Below are positions 38,615 through 47,273 of a DNA stretch of 64,000 bases, piece after piece. Made by a program: the position numbers and the translations under genes. Position 1 is the first letter of the stretch; each line of letters begins with the position of its first letter. The stretch lies in the NCBI GenBank assembly GCA_012719125.1, contig JAAYAY010000361.1, positions 1 to 64,000 on the forward strand, in the 5' to 3' direction. Below the pieces are notes generated by a model, which saw only the letters and a list, made by a program, of their open reading frames with translations, searched no databases and was not told where the DNA came from. The DNA comes from Planctomycetaceae bacterium. Its GTDB lineage: Bacteria > Planctomycetota > Planctomycetia > Pirellulales > Thermoguttaceae.

Positions 38615-39796
38615 TCAGGCAGCGAAACGTCGATACTCCGCCACCGAACGTCGGGCGATCTCCTGCCAGGAGAACGACTTCTCGGCAAGGGATCGGGCAT
38701 TTCTGGCTGCTTGGCTCAGAACATCCCCGGGCAACCTGATGACGGAGCGGAGCCCCTGGGCAATCCCCTCCACAGAGGCATCGATTCGCCAGCCCGCCGC
38801 AGCCTTTTCGACGGCTTCGGCCATGTTCGTATTGGGCGTCAGCAGGCAGGGCACGCCATGGGCAAGCGCCTCGAGGACGGCCATCGGTTGGCCCTCAGTC
38901 CGCGAGGGATGGACGAACACGTCGGTTGTTGCCAGCAATTCCATCTTGTCGGCCCCGGAAGTTGGCCCGCGGAGTGCAACGACTTCTTGAGTGCGATCCC
39001 GGGCAATCTGTGCCGCGAGCTGTTTTGCGGAACCGCCGCAATCGGGGCCGAAGATTTCGACGACGATGCCTGCTTGAGCCAACTCCCTGGCAATCAAGGC
39101 ACATGCATGGAGCAGCATATCGAGTCCTTTATGGTCGATGTGGAGCCGCCCCATGAACACGATGCGTCGCGGCCGGCATTTGCCGATGGGTTGCAGTTGG
39201 AGCCCGGACTCGCCGGCATTCGTCTCCACAGAAAATGCGGCATGACTCGTGCCCTGACGCTGCCCGGCAACGTCTGTCGATTGGAACTCGGGCAAGTCCA
39301 CTCCGTTCCCAAGGACGAAGAACGGGGCTTTCCAAGCGGCGGACGCCTCCGCCTCTCCTGGCGTGAGGAATTGAAGTGCCTTCGCACCGCGCACGACTCT
39401 GTTGAAGAACAGCAGATTCGCCGCCGTCTTCTTCCAGCGTTTTCCGGCATGGGAGTAGCGGGTCATCCCACCCCGCGGGCAAATCAGGTAGGGAATAGCT
39501 GCTTGCCGCAGGTAACGAGCTAATCTCGCGTGGAGCGGAATGTAGGTGCTATGGAAGACGACCAGATCGGGCCGATCGAAGGGGGCGGGCAAATCTGGGC
39601 GGCCGGTCCTGCGACAGATTGCTGCGCTCCCAAAGACGGGGAAGGAATCACAACGCCACGCATCGCGAGAGACGGTCGTCAGCAGGGCGGCCTCCACGTC
39701 GGGCAAGGCATTCTGGGCCGCCACAAGCCCCGGCACGCTGGCACTCAGTCCGGCCAGCCGCCCCCATTTCACCGGGGCCGCATGGAGAATAATCAT
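38615..39796 (-). CDS. Glycosyltransferase family 4
   Basis: GT-B glycosyltransferase, 393 residues. The N-terminal domain has LVVFHSTYIPLHARLARYLR and PYLICPRGGMTRYS. The C-terminal domain has RRIVFMGRLHIDHKGLDMLL, ALRGPTSGADKMELLATTDV, FVHPSRTEGQPMAVLEALAH (E-x7-E motif) and GVPCLLTPNTNMAEAV. Its ATG overlaps the stop of the ligase gene upstream (ATGA), pointing to translational coupling. Sugar specificity is unknown. Confidence 0.92.
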   Translation of the reverse strand: MIILHAAPVKWGRLAGLSASVPGLVAAQNALPDVEAALLTTVSRDAWRCDSFPVFGSAAICRRTGRPDLPAPFDRPDLVVFHSTYIPLHARLARYLRQAAIPYLICPRGGMTRYSHAGKRWKKTAANLLFFNRVVRGAKALQFLTPGEAEASAAWKAPFFVLGNGVDLPEFQSTDVAGQRQGTSHAAFSVETNAGESGLQLQPIGKCRPRRIVFMGRLHIDHKGLDMLLHACALIARELAQAGIVVEIFGPDCGGSAKQLAAQIARDRTQEVVALRGPTSGADKMELLATTDVFVHPSRTEGQPMAVLEALAHGVPCLLTPNTNMAEAVEKAAAGWRIDASVEGIAQGLRSVIRLPGDVLSQAARNARSLAEKSFSWQEIARRSVAEYRRFAA

Positions 39797-41220
39797 GCTT
39801 TGCTCTCCCGCGTGCCGGCGCCGACAGCCGGGCCGATGTGCGGCGATCGTTCGCTCGCCATGTGCGGGTGCCCCGCCTCAATCGTATGACGATTTCCCGG
39901 GACCTCGAAATGGCAGTTCCCTAGCGCGGGATCGGAAGCGGTTCCGGCGTCCGGTTCCACTTCCCTCTCGCGGCGCCGCCTTGCGGGGGTCGTGAGCATG
40001 GCAAGGGCGAGGGCCCCGGTCGCGGGCCAGCACTCGTGACGATAGGAGACCGCCGTCATGGCAAAAACAGTGATACACAAGAGGATCGCCGCCCGCGCAA
40101 CGTTCCGATCTTGGCGGTCAAGCTGGATCGTTTGATAGATCATGCTCCCGGCCAGGCACGTGCCTGCAACGATGCCCACCAGTCCGAGAGTCAACACCCA
40201 CTCGACAAACGCGTTGTGACAGTTCTTCCGCAGGACGCCCTGGTCGTCCTCTTCGACCACGTCCATGAATTGGCCCAGGACATCGTCGGCCATGCCGATC
40301 CCGGTGCCGCGCCAAATGAAGTCCGGGTCGGACTGCCATGCTTTCAGGGCGCTGGCCCAAATCTGGGTCCGGCCCGCCATGGTGTTTCGGGACCCTTCGT
40401 TCCCAAACCGTTCACTGAGGCCGTCCCACGGCGTGGCTTGCCCGGCAACCATGAGCGCCACGAGCACAAGGACTCCCATCGTCGAAAGGGCGATGAGGTC
40501 CTTCAATCGCGACATGGGCAGATTGCCGGTCCCGAACAGCAGTAGCATCCCCACCGCAGGAAGCCAGGCCGCGAATGCGCCCCGCGAAGCGGTCAACATA
40601 CATCCAACCGATAGCAGCCCCGTGAGAAACAAGTACACGTTGGGAGACCTGGCGGTCCTTTCTTCCGTGGCGGATTCATCGGCGTATTTCAGGTAGAAGA
40701 TGAAGGCAACGACTGCCGCAAAGGCCAATTGCCCGCCCACCTGGTTGGGGTTCCCCGTACGCTCCGTGCCGTCGGCGGTGAGCAGGAATCCGAAGCGACC
40801 GACAATATGAGACAGACCGTTGGCGACCCGAGACTCAAACCAGAGCGCCAGAACCAGGGCCGCGGCATTGGCCCACACGTACACTTTGGCGCAGAAATTC
40901 CAGGCGCGATTCTCGACAATGAGCGCGGCCAGCGGAAGGGGAATTGTCAGGAGGACGCCCGTATAGAAACCTCGCATCCGCTCCACGTTGCCGGGATAGA
41001 AGAGGCTCAGCCAGACCAGTCCGATACAGAGAATGACGGGCCAGCGGCTGGCATAGGAACGGCCTTTCCACCAGCAAACGCTTCCCAACAAGACCGCCGG
41101 AAGCATGAGCATCAGGTCGAGGAACAGGATGGGTCCCCGTCCCAGCGCTTCCCAGATCTTCATTTGCAGGAACCCGACGCCCGCCACCGCGAACGCCAGA
41201 GCCAGAGCCGCGCGAGCCAC
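39793..41220 (-). CDS. O-antigen ligase / polymerase-like membrane protein
   Basis: Integral membrane protein of about 475 residues with roughly ten to twelve helices. The start is GTG 41218-41220, with GGGAGG 9 nt upstream; a TTG at 41265 would overlap the gene before it. The conserved Wzy/WaaL region includes TGNPNQVGGQLAFAAVVAFI and MLTASRGAFAAWLPAV, a periplasmic loop with RTQIWASALKAWQSDPDFIW and RGTGIGM, then NCHNAFVEWVLTLGLVGIVA. This is the O-antigen-ligase (PF04932-type) pattern with the NxHN motif. It would polymerise or transfer glycan in the periplasm. Confidence 0.9.
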   Translation of the reverse strand: MARAALALAFAVAGVGFLQMKIWEALGRGPILFLDLMLMLPAVLLGSVCWWKGRSYASRWPVILCIGLVWLSLFYPGNVERMRGFYTGVLLTIPLPLAALIVENRAWNFCAKVYVWANAAALVLALWFESRVANGLSHIVGRFGFLLTADGTERTGNPNQVGGQLAFAAVVAFIFYLKYADESATEERTARSPNVYLFLTGLLSVGCMLTASRGAFAAWLPAVGMLLLFGTGNLPMSRLKDLIALSTMGVLVLVALMVAGQATPWDGLSERFGNEGSRNTMAGRTQIWASALKAWQSDPDFIWRGTGIGMADDVLGQFMDVVEEDDQGVLRKNCHNAFVEWVLTLGLVGIVAGTCLAGSMIYQTIQLDRQDRNVARAAILLCITVFAMTAVSYRHECWPATGALALAMLTTPARRRREREVEPDAGTASDPALGNCHFEVPGNRHTIEAGHPHMASERSPHIGPAVGAGTRESKA

Positions 41221-41225
41221 AGGCA

Positions 41226-42374
41226 CTATCCTCCCGCGGGCGTCGCGAACTGCTGCCCGTCCCAAATCGAACAGATGGTCGACGCGTAGTTCTCTATCCC
41301 GAATACGCTCTCACGCAAGCGCGATACCGGTGTCTGCGAGCGATACGCCGCGTCACGACCGCCAATCGGCCGAGCGATTCGCGACGCCCACGATTCGTCG
41401 GAATCGTCGAGCGAGACGATCTCGATTCCAGGCAGATGCTGGGCGATTTCGCGGACGGTTTGCAGGTCGCTGGCCACCACCGGGACGCCCGCGGCACAAG
41501 CCTCCAGGACGACGCCGGGAAGCCCCTCCCACCGGGAGGGAAAGATCATGACGTCCGAGACCTTGAGGAGCCGAGGGACGTCTTTCCGCATCCCGCAGAA
41601 ACGGACCCGCTCGGTCAGCCCCAACTCGTTTACCCGGCGTCGCACGGCTTCTTCGATACCCGGATTGCCGAACCCGACCAGCAGGAGATAGGCGTCGTCG
41701 CGCCGCCTCACCACGGCCGCAAAGATGTCAATCAGGCGGAGGTGGTTCTTGGCGGCCGCCATGCGTCCCACGTGAATGCAAAGGAATGCGCTGGCAGGCA
41801 TGGAGAACTCCGCGAGCACGCCGTCGCGATCGGACGGGGTTTCGAAAGGCTGCGGATCCAGCCCGTTGTAGACCACGCGGCAACGCGGATCGTCGCGCCA
41901 ATTCTCACACCACGCTTTCGCCATGGCCTCCTCGCTGACGGCCAGGATGTCGGTAGCGTAACGCCGTATCCATCGCCGCAGCAGATGTCCCTCGAGTTTC
42001 CGTCGCCAGGTCGTTCGAGGACGCTCGTTGGAGGTGCGGAAGTGGGCGATTCGAATCGGCACGCGATATCGCGCAGCGTAGCGCAGAATGTTCCCGGACT
42101 GGTAATACAGATGGGAATGAACGGCGTCGAAACGCTCTTCCCGCAGGAGCTTGGCGAAACGCCTCCCGAATCGGAACAGGTCGTAAGGTATCTCGACGAC
42201 CCGACCGCCTGCCGCCTCGATCTCGCGGGAGAATCCGTCGACAACGCCCGCAACCGTGCAGACACAGACGTCAAATCTCTCCGAATCCACGTAACGCACC
42301 AGGTCGAGTGTGCGCATGGGAACGCCTCCCCATGCCAGTTCACTCAACACGTGCAGTACTTTGGTTCTCTTCAC
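41226..42374 (-). CDS. Glycosyltransferase family 4 (GT1-like, EpsF type)
   Basis: GT-B enzyme, 382 residues. N-terminal VLHVLSELAWGGVPMRTLDL and FDAVHSHLYYQSGNILRYAA; C-terminal donor domain AFLCIHVGRMAAAKNHLRLI, VRFCGMRKDVPRLLKVSDVM, IFPSRWEGLPGVVLEACAAG (E-x7-E) and VPVVASDLQTVREI. These are strong family signatures. Its stop is 5 nt before the proposed GTG start of the ligase gene. Confidence 0.94.
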   Translation of the reverse strand: MKRTKVLHVLSELAWGGVPMRTLDLVRYVDSERFDVCVCTVAGVVDGFSREIEAAGGRVVEIPYDLFRFGRRFAKLLREERFDAVHSHLYYQSGNILRYAARYRVPIRIAHFRTSNERPRTTWRRKLEGHLLRRWIRRYATDILAVSEEAMAKAWCENWRDDPRCRVVYNGLDPQPFETPSDRDGVLAEFSMPASAFLCIHVGRMAAAKNHLRLIDIFAAVVRRRDDAYLLLVGFGNPGIEEAVRRRVNELGLTERVRFCGMRKDVPRLLKVSDVMIFPSRWEGLPGVVLEACAAGVPVVASDLQTVREIAQHLPGIEIVSLDDSDESWASRIARPIGGRDAAYRSQTPVSRLRESVFGIENYASTICSIWDGQQFATPAGG

Positions 42375-42395
42375 CCCACAATCCTCTCGATTCCT

Positions 42396-44360
42396 CTACG
42401 CTGCGGCGTTCGCTGTTACTCGTGCCGGCGAATTTTCCAGCACGCGCTGGTGCCACAGGGCGAGCATGTAGAGCCGCCAAAGCCGTGTGCTCTGGTCTCG
42501 CGTACCGTTCTGGTGCCCGTCGACCAATTGCCGGACGGCCTGCGGCGGGAACAGGCTGTCTACGATCCCGTTCGGCCGCAGCAGCGCAGCCCGGAGCGGC
42601 TCGCGCAGTTCCTGGCGAAACCATCTCCCCAAGGGCACGCTGAATCCCTGCTTCGGCCGGTCCACAAACTCGCGGCCGAACTCGCCTCGCAGAGCATCAC
42701 GAAACGGGAGCTTGCCGACTCGACCGTCGAAACGGGTCGAAACCGGCGCCCGCGCGACCAACTCGAAGAGCTTGTGATCGAGCAGCGGAGCTCGTACCTC
42801 GAGCGACGCGTACATGCTCGTGCGATCCGCCTTAACCATCAGGTCTTCGGGGATATACAACTGCCGATCCATGGAGCACCAGCGATCGACCGGCTCGCCG
42901 CCTTCGGCGGACCAGGAGGACTGGAGCAGGCAATCCCACTCTGGAACGGCCTCAGGACGCATCTTCCCTCGCAACGTATCGTCGCTGAAGACGCGACGGT
43001 ATCGCGACTCGATTCCAGGTACCAGCAGATCGAGGAAGGCACGGCCCCGCACGTGCTCCGGCCAGATGCTGCGCCACGGCCCGACGACGGCCCGGGTCAC
43101 CCCCCGTGGAAGCCGATCGATCCATTGGCCGATTCGGTGCATCATCGCGTATCGCCTGTAGCCGGCAAGCATCTCGTCGCCCCCGTCTCCCGACAGGGCC
43201 ACGGTGACCTCCTCCCGAGCCAGCTTCGCGACCAGGTAGGTCGGCACGGCACTCGAGTCCGCAAAGGGTTCGTCGAAGATCCCCGCAACCGTATCGATCT
43301 CGGCAAGCAAATCCGTGGGAGTGATGATGCGCTGACGATGCCTCAGCTTCAGATGCCGAGCCGCCTGTTCCGCCCAAGGGGATTCGTCGTAACGCGGTTC
43401 GCTGAACCCGATCGAGAAGCTCCTGACGGGTTCGGATACGGATCGCGACACACAGGTTGCGACCATGGTCGAGTCGAGACCACCCGACAGAAACACGCCC
43501 AGCGGCACATCGCTCATCAGCCGCAGGCGAACCGAACGCCCCAGTTCTTCCTGGAACTGTTCCTGCCACTCGGTCTCGCTTTGCTCCGGGTCGGCTTCGT
43601 AGCGCAACGACCAGTAGCGCCGAGGCACGCTCTCGCCGGGCCGGTCCAGTTTCACGATCATGCAGTGCGCCGCCGGCAGTTTGCCGACGCCGTCGAAAAC
43701 GGTGCGCGGCGCCGGAATGAAACCATGGCTCACGTAGTCGACCAACGCCTGGCGGCTGGGAGTGCAGTCGACCTCCGGCAAACGGCACAAGGCCTTGAGT
43801 TCCGAGGCAAAAGAGATCCCTTGAGAATCGGCCCGATAGTAGAGGGGTTTCTCGCCGAACCGGTCGCGGGCCAGGAACAGAGTCCGCTGCCGCAGATCGA
43901 GGATTGCCAGGCCGAACATTCCCCGCAGCCGCTCCAGAAGCGTCTCGCCCCACTGCTCGTAACCGTGGACGAGCACCTCCGTATCGCTGTGGTCGGTCTG
44001 GAAACGGTGGCCGGCGGCGCTGAGAGTCTGCCGGAGACTCTCATGATTGTAGATCTCCCCGTTGAAGACGACCCAGACGGTGCCGTCTTCGTTGGTCATG
44101 GGTTGATAGGCGGCCTCTGCGAGGTCGATAATCGCTAGCCGCCGGTGGCCGAGGAAGAAATCGGCCGCGGCCCGTTGCGAGTGTCCTTGAATCCGCCCGA
44201 CGTCCGGATCGCGGAGGAATGCCGGTGACGAAGCCGACAACCGTCCGAGAGCCACCCCCAGGCCGTCCGGCCCGCGGTGCTTCATCGACTGAATGGCCCC
44301 ATAGCAGCAAACCGGGTCAATGGGCCGGCCCGGCGTGATCTGTCCGAAGATTCCGCACAT
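42396..44360 (-). CDS. asnB: Asparagine synthetase B-type glutamine amidotransferase
   Basis: Protein of 654 residues. The start is ATG 44358-44360, so that the N-terminal nucleophile Cys2 is exposed (MCGIFGQITPG). The glutaminase domain has SMKHRGPDGLGV, GHRRLAIIDL and VVFNGEIYNHESLR. About 25 residues between GLGV and GHRRL are an insertion relative to short AsnB. The synthetase domain has the PPi loop FLSGGLDSTMVA (292-297), GDGGDEMLAGYRRYA and the late MVKADRTSMYASLEVRAPLL. In polysaccharide loci such enzymes usually amidate a uronic acid, not free aspartate, so that role is inferred here. Confidence 0.95.
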   Translation of the reverse strand: MCGIFGQITPGRPIDPVCCYGAIQSMKHRGPDGLGVALGRLSASSPAFLRDPDVGRIQGHSQRAAADFFLGHRRLAIIDLAEAAYQPMTNEDGTVWVVFNGEIYNHESLRQTLSAAGHRFQTDHSDTEVLVHGYEQWGETLLERLRGMFGLAILDLRQRTLFLARDRFGEKPLYYRADSQGISFASELKALCRLPEVDCTPSRQALVDYVSHGFIPAPRTVFDGVGKLPAAHCMIVKLDRPGESVPRRYWSLRYEADPEQSETEWQEQFQEELGRSVRLRLMSDVPLGVFLSGGLDSTMVATCVSRSVSEPVRSFSIGFSEPRYDESPWAEQAARHLKLRHRQRIITPTDLLAEIDTVAGIFDEPFADSSAVPTYLVAKLAREEVTVALSGDGGDEMLAGYRRYAMMHRIGQWIDRLPRGVTRAVVGPWRSIWPEHVRGRAFLDLLVPGIESRYRRVFSDDTLRGKMRPEAVPEWDCLLQSSWSAEGGEPVDRWCSMDRQLYIPEDLMVKADRTSMYASLEVRAPLLDHKLFELVARAPVSTRFDGRVGKLPFRDALRGEFGREFVDRPKQGFSVPLGRWFRQELREPLRAALLRPNGIVDSLFPPQAVRQLVDGHQNGTRDQSTRLWRLYMLALWHQRVLENSPARVTANAAA

Positions 44361-44373
44361 CGGTTCTCTCGGC

Positions 44374-45753
44374 CTAGACGGCCGCCTCCGTCGGCAGTAC
44401 GTCTTCTCGACGGATGCGATACCGCAGTTCACGCCAGACAAGAGCCGCAGTCACGATCGCGACGACGCCCATGCTGAGCGTCATGGCGTCGGCGGCGCCG
44501 GTCAGTCCCCGGCTACGGACGGCCCAAGGCAGCACGGCCACGGCTGCCGCAACGCCCAGTGACACGGCGAGTGCCTGCCACCAGAACCTTCGCATGGCGC
44601 TCAACGCCCGCCCCAACGGACCGGTGACAAAGAGCATGAGGGCAAAGAAACTGAGCGAGACCGCCAATTGCGGCAAGTCGGAATATTCCTTTCCCACCAG
44701 AGCAGGCAGCATCGGTCCGAGCAGGGCGGCAACCGCCACACCCACTGCACCCAGACCGCTCGTCAAGGTAACAAGCCGCACGAGTAGTCGGCTAAACGCC
44801 TGCACGTCGTCCGAGGCACGATATCTGGCCAACCGCGGAGCGGTAGCGTTGCCCAATGCGGTGACGACCATCATGCCCAGACTGATCCAGTAAGCCACGA
44901 CCGCATACAGGCCCACCGCCTCGGCACCCATAATGGCCCCGATGACATACTTCGGCAGTTGAGGAATCAGGGCGATCAAGAACCCTGTGACGGCGACGGG
45001 GAAGGCGACGGCACTCAACTTCGCCAGCGTGCGCCAACGTAGCGGCTGCCGCCACAGCCCACCCTTCGAATCGGGATCGGTGGCGGCGCCCCGGAGCATT
45101 CCCACACAGCAGGGCACATCCCAGAGCAGAAGGGTCAGAGCCATTGCCACAGGAAAAGCAGCGACGACCAGCGTCTCGCCGCCGCCCAGAGTGGCAACTG
45201 CGACCATCAATCCCAATTCGCCCAGCCCCTGGATCATCAACCCGGCGGAGATTCGATCCATCCGCTCGGCCTTTTGGAGCTGCCCGCGGAGAATGTCGCT
45301 GATTCCCTCGAACGTCTTGGCGAAGGCAATCAGGAGGATCACCGCGGCCAGGTTGGCCCCATACCCGCCGAAAACGATCATTCCGCCCACGACAGCGAGC
45401 CCCACGCTCGATGTGAGAAGCCGTACGGCCAGGTAGTCTGCGAACGAGAATTCGCCGCGAGCGTCGGTAACGAGCGTCCCACGGAGCCCCAGCATCACGA
45501 CGGCCCAAATCGGTGTGCACAAGGCAACCGCGATGGCATAGCGTCCGACAGACGCCAGGCCGCACAGATGTGCCAGCAGCAGAAGCACGCCGAATCGGCA
45601 CGCCGCCTTGACGAGGTTGCCGGCCAGAACCCACGAGAAGTTGAGCCGCAGCGAAAGCGAGCGAATGGGCATACCGGCTCTTCTCGCTTCAACCGAAGAG
45701 GCTGGAGCCAGCGTTTTCCGATCTCTCAGACTCCGTTCTGCTGCAAGATTCAT
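44374..45753 (-). CDS. Oligosaccharide flippase (MOP family, Wzx-like)
   Basis: Polytopic membrane protein of 459 residues with about twelve to fourteen helices. It starts SWVLAGNLVKAACRFGVLLL, as is usual in Wzx/RfbX-type exporters; a Met at 45672 just before this is a plausible alternative start. Later helices include LSAVAFPVAVTGFLIALIPQ and EAVGLYAVVAYWISLGMMVV. It would flip lipid-linked repeat units to the periplasm before the ligase/polymerase acts. It is 13 nt upstream of asnB. Confidence 0.88.
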   Translation of the reverse strand: MNLAAERSLRDRKTLAPASSVEARRAGMPIRSLSLRLNFSWVLAGNLVKAACRFGVLLLLAHLCGLASVGRYAIAVALCTPIWAVVMLGLRGTLVTDARGEFSFADYLAVRLLTSSVGLAVVGGMIVFGGYGANLAAVILLIAFAKTFEGISDILRGQLQKAERMDRISAGLMIQGLGELGLMVAVATLGGGETLVVAAFPVAMALTLLLWDVPCCVGMLRGAATDPDSKGGLWRQPLRWRTLAKLSAVAFPVAVTGFLIALIPQLPKYVIGAIMGAEAVGLYAVVAYWISLGMMVVTALGNATAPRLARYRASDDVQAFSRLLVRLVTLTSGLGAVGVAVAALLGPMLPALVGKEYSDLPQLAVSLSFFALMLFVTGPLGRALSAMRRFWWQALAVSLGVAAAVAVLPWAVRSRGLTGAADAMTLSMGVVAIVTAALVWRELRYRIRREDVLPTEAAV

Positions 45754-45802
45754 ACCGAGGGCCTCCGTACCCCGCTATCGACTTCATCGGTGGCCTGTTC
45801 AC

Positions 45803-46813
45803 TCACGCCGCCCGGCGCCGGTCGGCGGTGTCCGGCAGGTTCGCTCTCCAGCGATAACCGTACGCCTTCATCAGCCACCCCGCCAAGGCCCAACAAGCGG
45901 CCTGCTCGCGCCACGTCAACTTCTCGACCCATTCCACATCCGGCCGCAGTTGAACGCTGCCCGCCATGCGAAGCCGATTCCCAGCAATCGTATGCCCAAT
46001 GCTCATGGGTTGCCCACCGGCCACTGCTGCGGCCAAGGGCTCCAAATCCATCCCCACGAGATCGCCGATCCGCCGCAATTCAATACCGGGCTGAGTGATC
46101 AGATCCTCGTAGCGGAGGCGAATTGAGTATTCCTTGGGCAGACAGCGGCGCAATTGACCGGTAATCAGGTTGGCAGCCGTCCAGGCCTTCATCGCGCGGA
46201 CGACCCCCTTGCCCTCGTCGTCCTTGGAGATACCGGCGCGCTCGTCCTTGCGAAAACGCTTCTTTCCGGACCAGAACACTCCGCGGCAATCGCGAACCAT
46301 GTGGATCAAACGCAGATCGACGCCCTCGGCCATCGACAAGGCCAGCGCTCGAGACGGCGTCTTCGAGGAATCGACGACGACTTGCGCCCCGCTCACGTCG
46401 CGGATCGCCGCCAGCAATCCCACCGTCAGACGCAGATACTCGAGGTGCCTCGGCTCGCCTGCTGCGAGACAGCGCTGCGTGACGGAAATCCGCAGACTCG
46501 ATTCAACGGCTCGTGCCGTTTCCATGTAGCCGGCCAGATCGACCTGTCCTACGCGGCGGTGCCAATGCGAGTGCACCTCGCGCCAGAAGTCGCACTCTCG
46601 TCCCGGCTTGCCGCATGCACAATAGGCGTCCTCGCGGAGCCAGGCGTTGGTGACGACGTGACAGGCCTCGCCGACGCTTTCGATGCCAGGGTGGTTGCCC
46701 AGCACCGTGTCGAGGATCGTGGAACCGCTCCGCCCGCATCCCGCAACGTACAACACGCGCAGGGGGGCGTCGGCAGAGATTCCGTCGAACGCTATTCCGC
46801 CTCGACGCAGCAT
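45803..46813 (-). CDS. Sulfotransferase 2 of the polysaccharide locus
   Basis: Sulfotransferase-like protein of 336 residues. Start ATG 46811-46813 with GGAGG 5 nt upstream; the frame is open to 46918 without conserved sequence. PAPS loop VLYVAGCGRSGSTILDTVLG, a Cys-rich segment YCACGKPGRECDFW typical of this subgroup, VVVDSSKTPSRALAL, LIHMVRDCRGVFWSGKKR (3'-phosphate region), and RLRYEDLITQPGIELRRI. It is unrelated in detail to sulfotransferase 1, suggesting a second sulfation position or acceptor. Confidence 0.9.
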   Translation of the reverse strand: MLRRGGIAFDGISADAPLRVLYVAGCGRSGSTILDTVLGNHPGIESVGEACHVVTNAWLREDAYCACGKPGRECDFWREVHSHWHRRVGQVDLAGYMETARAVESSLRISVTQRCLAAGEPRHLEYLRLTVGLLAAIRDVSGAQVVVDSSKTPSRALALSMAEGVDLRLIHMVRDCRGVFWSGKKRFRKDERAGISKDDEGKGVVRAMKAWTAANLITGQLRRCLPKEYSIRLRYEDLITQPGIELRRIGDLVGMDLEPLAAAVAGGQPMSIGHTIAGNRLRMAGSVQLRPDVEWVEKLTWREQAACWALAGWLMKAYGYRWRANLPDTADRRRAA

Positions 46814-47273
46814 ACCATCCTCCGTGACGACAAAGACTACCGGGTTTCCGGTGCGACGGACGCGCATTTCGTGCGCAGTTGGACGGGGGAGTGTCCCAGA
46901 ATCCAGCGGCAGCGTCAAGGGCAGGCCGAGACCTTGCGCAGCCAGCCCAGTCGCCGCACAGTCCGCTGAAGAAGAATCTCGTTGCCGAGTTCGCCGGTGC
47001 CTGAATGGCGTCGCGCGATTCCCGGAGGAGTTCGCGCGGGCTTCTGACCGTCATTCCAGCGAATGCGGGAATCCAGGGTCTCAGCAGACGGTCTGGATTC
47101 CCGCCTGCGCGGGAATGACGGTTGAGGGAATTCTCGGCGTGAAGTGCAGTCGGAGACACGGTGCGGTCTCTTCTCGACGCCTTTTCAGGCAATGGCTATA
47201 TTGTGGCGATGATCATTGAGTTGGGCAGACCGGCGGGCTGCGACACGCACTTCCGAATCGGCAAGCTGAAACC
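46814..47273. other. Divergent intergenic region with a REP-like palindrome
   Basis: Space between the divergent sulfotransferase 2 and the GT-C-like gene. It holds one palindromic repeat (47047-47122) with arms ACCGTCATTCCAGCGAATGC, GGGAATCCAG and their complement CTGGATTCCCGCCTGCGCGG followed by GAATGACGGT, about 75 bp. The copy at 52275-52350 is the same family. No gene is supported and no promoter could be placed. Confidence 0.7.
47047..47122. repeat. REP-like palindrome, copy 1
   Basis: Imperfect inverted repeat of the GTCATTCC...GGGAATCCAG type, found in many bacterial genomes. Arms of about 33 nt surround a loop of roughly 12 nt. The second copy in this window is at 52275-52350. Confidence 0.85.

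Noticed and set aside
41436-44138. 900-codon plus-strand open frame opposite the glycosyltransferase and asnB
   Set aside because: Reverse-complement shadow of well-supported asnB and GT4 genes; no domain is seen in it.
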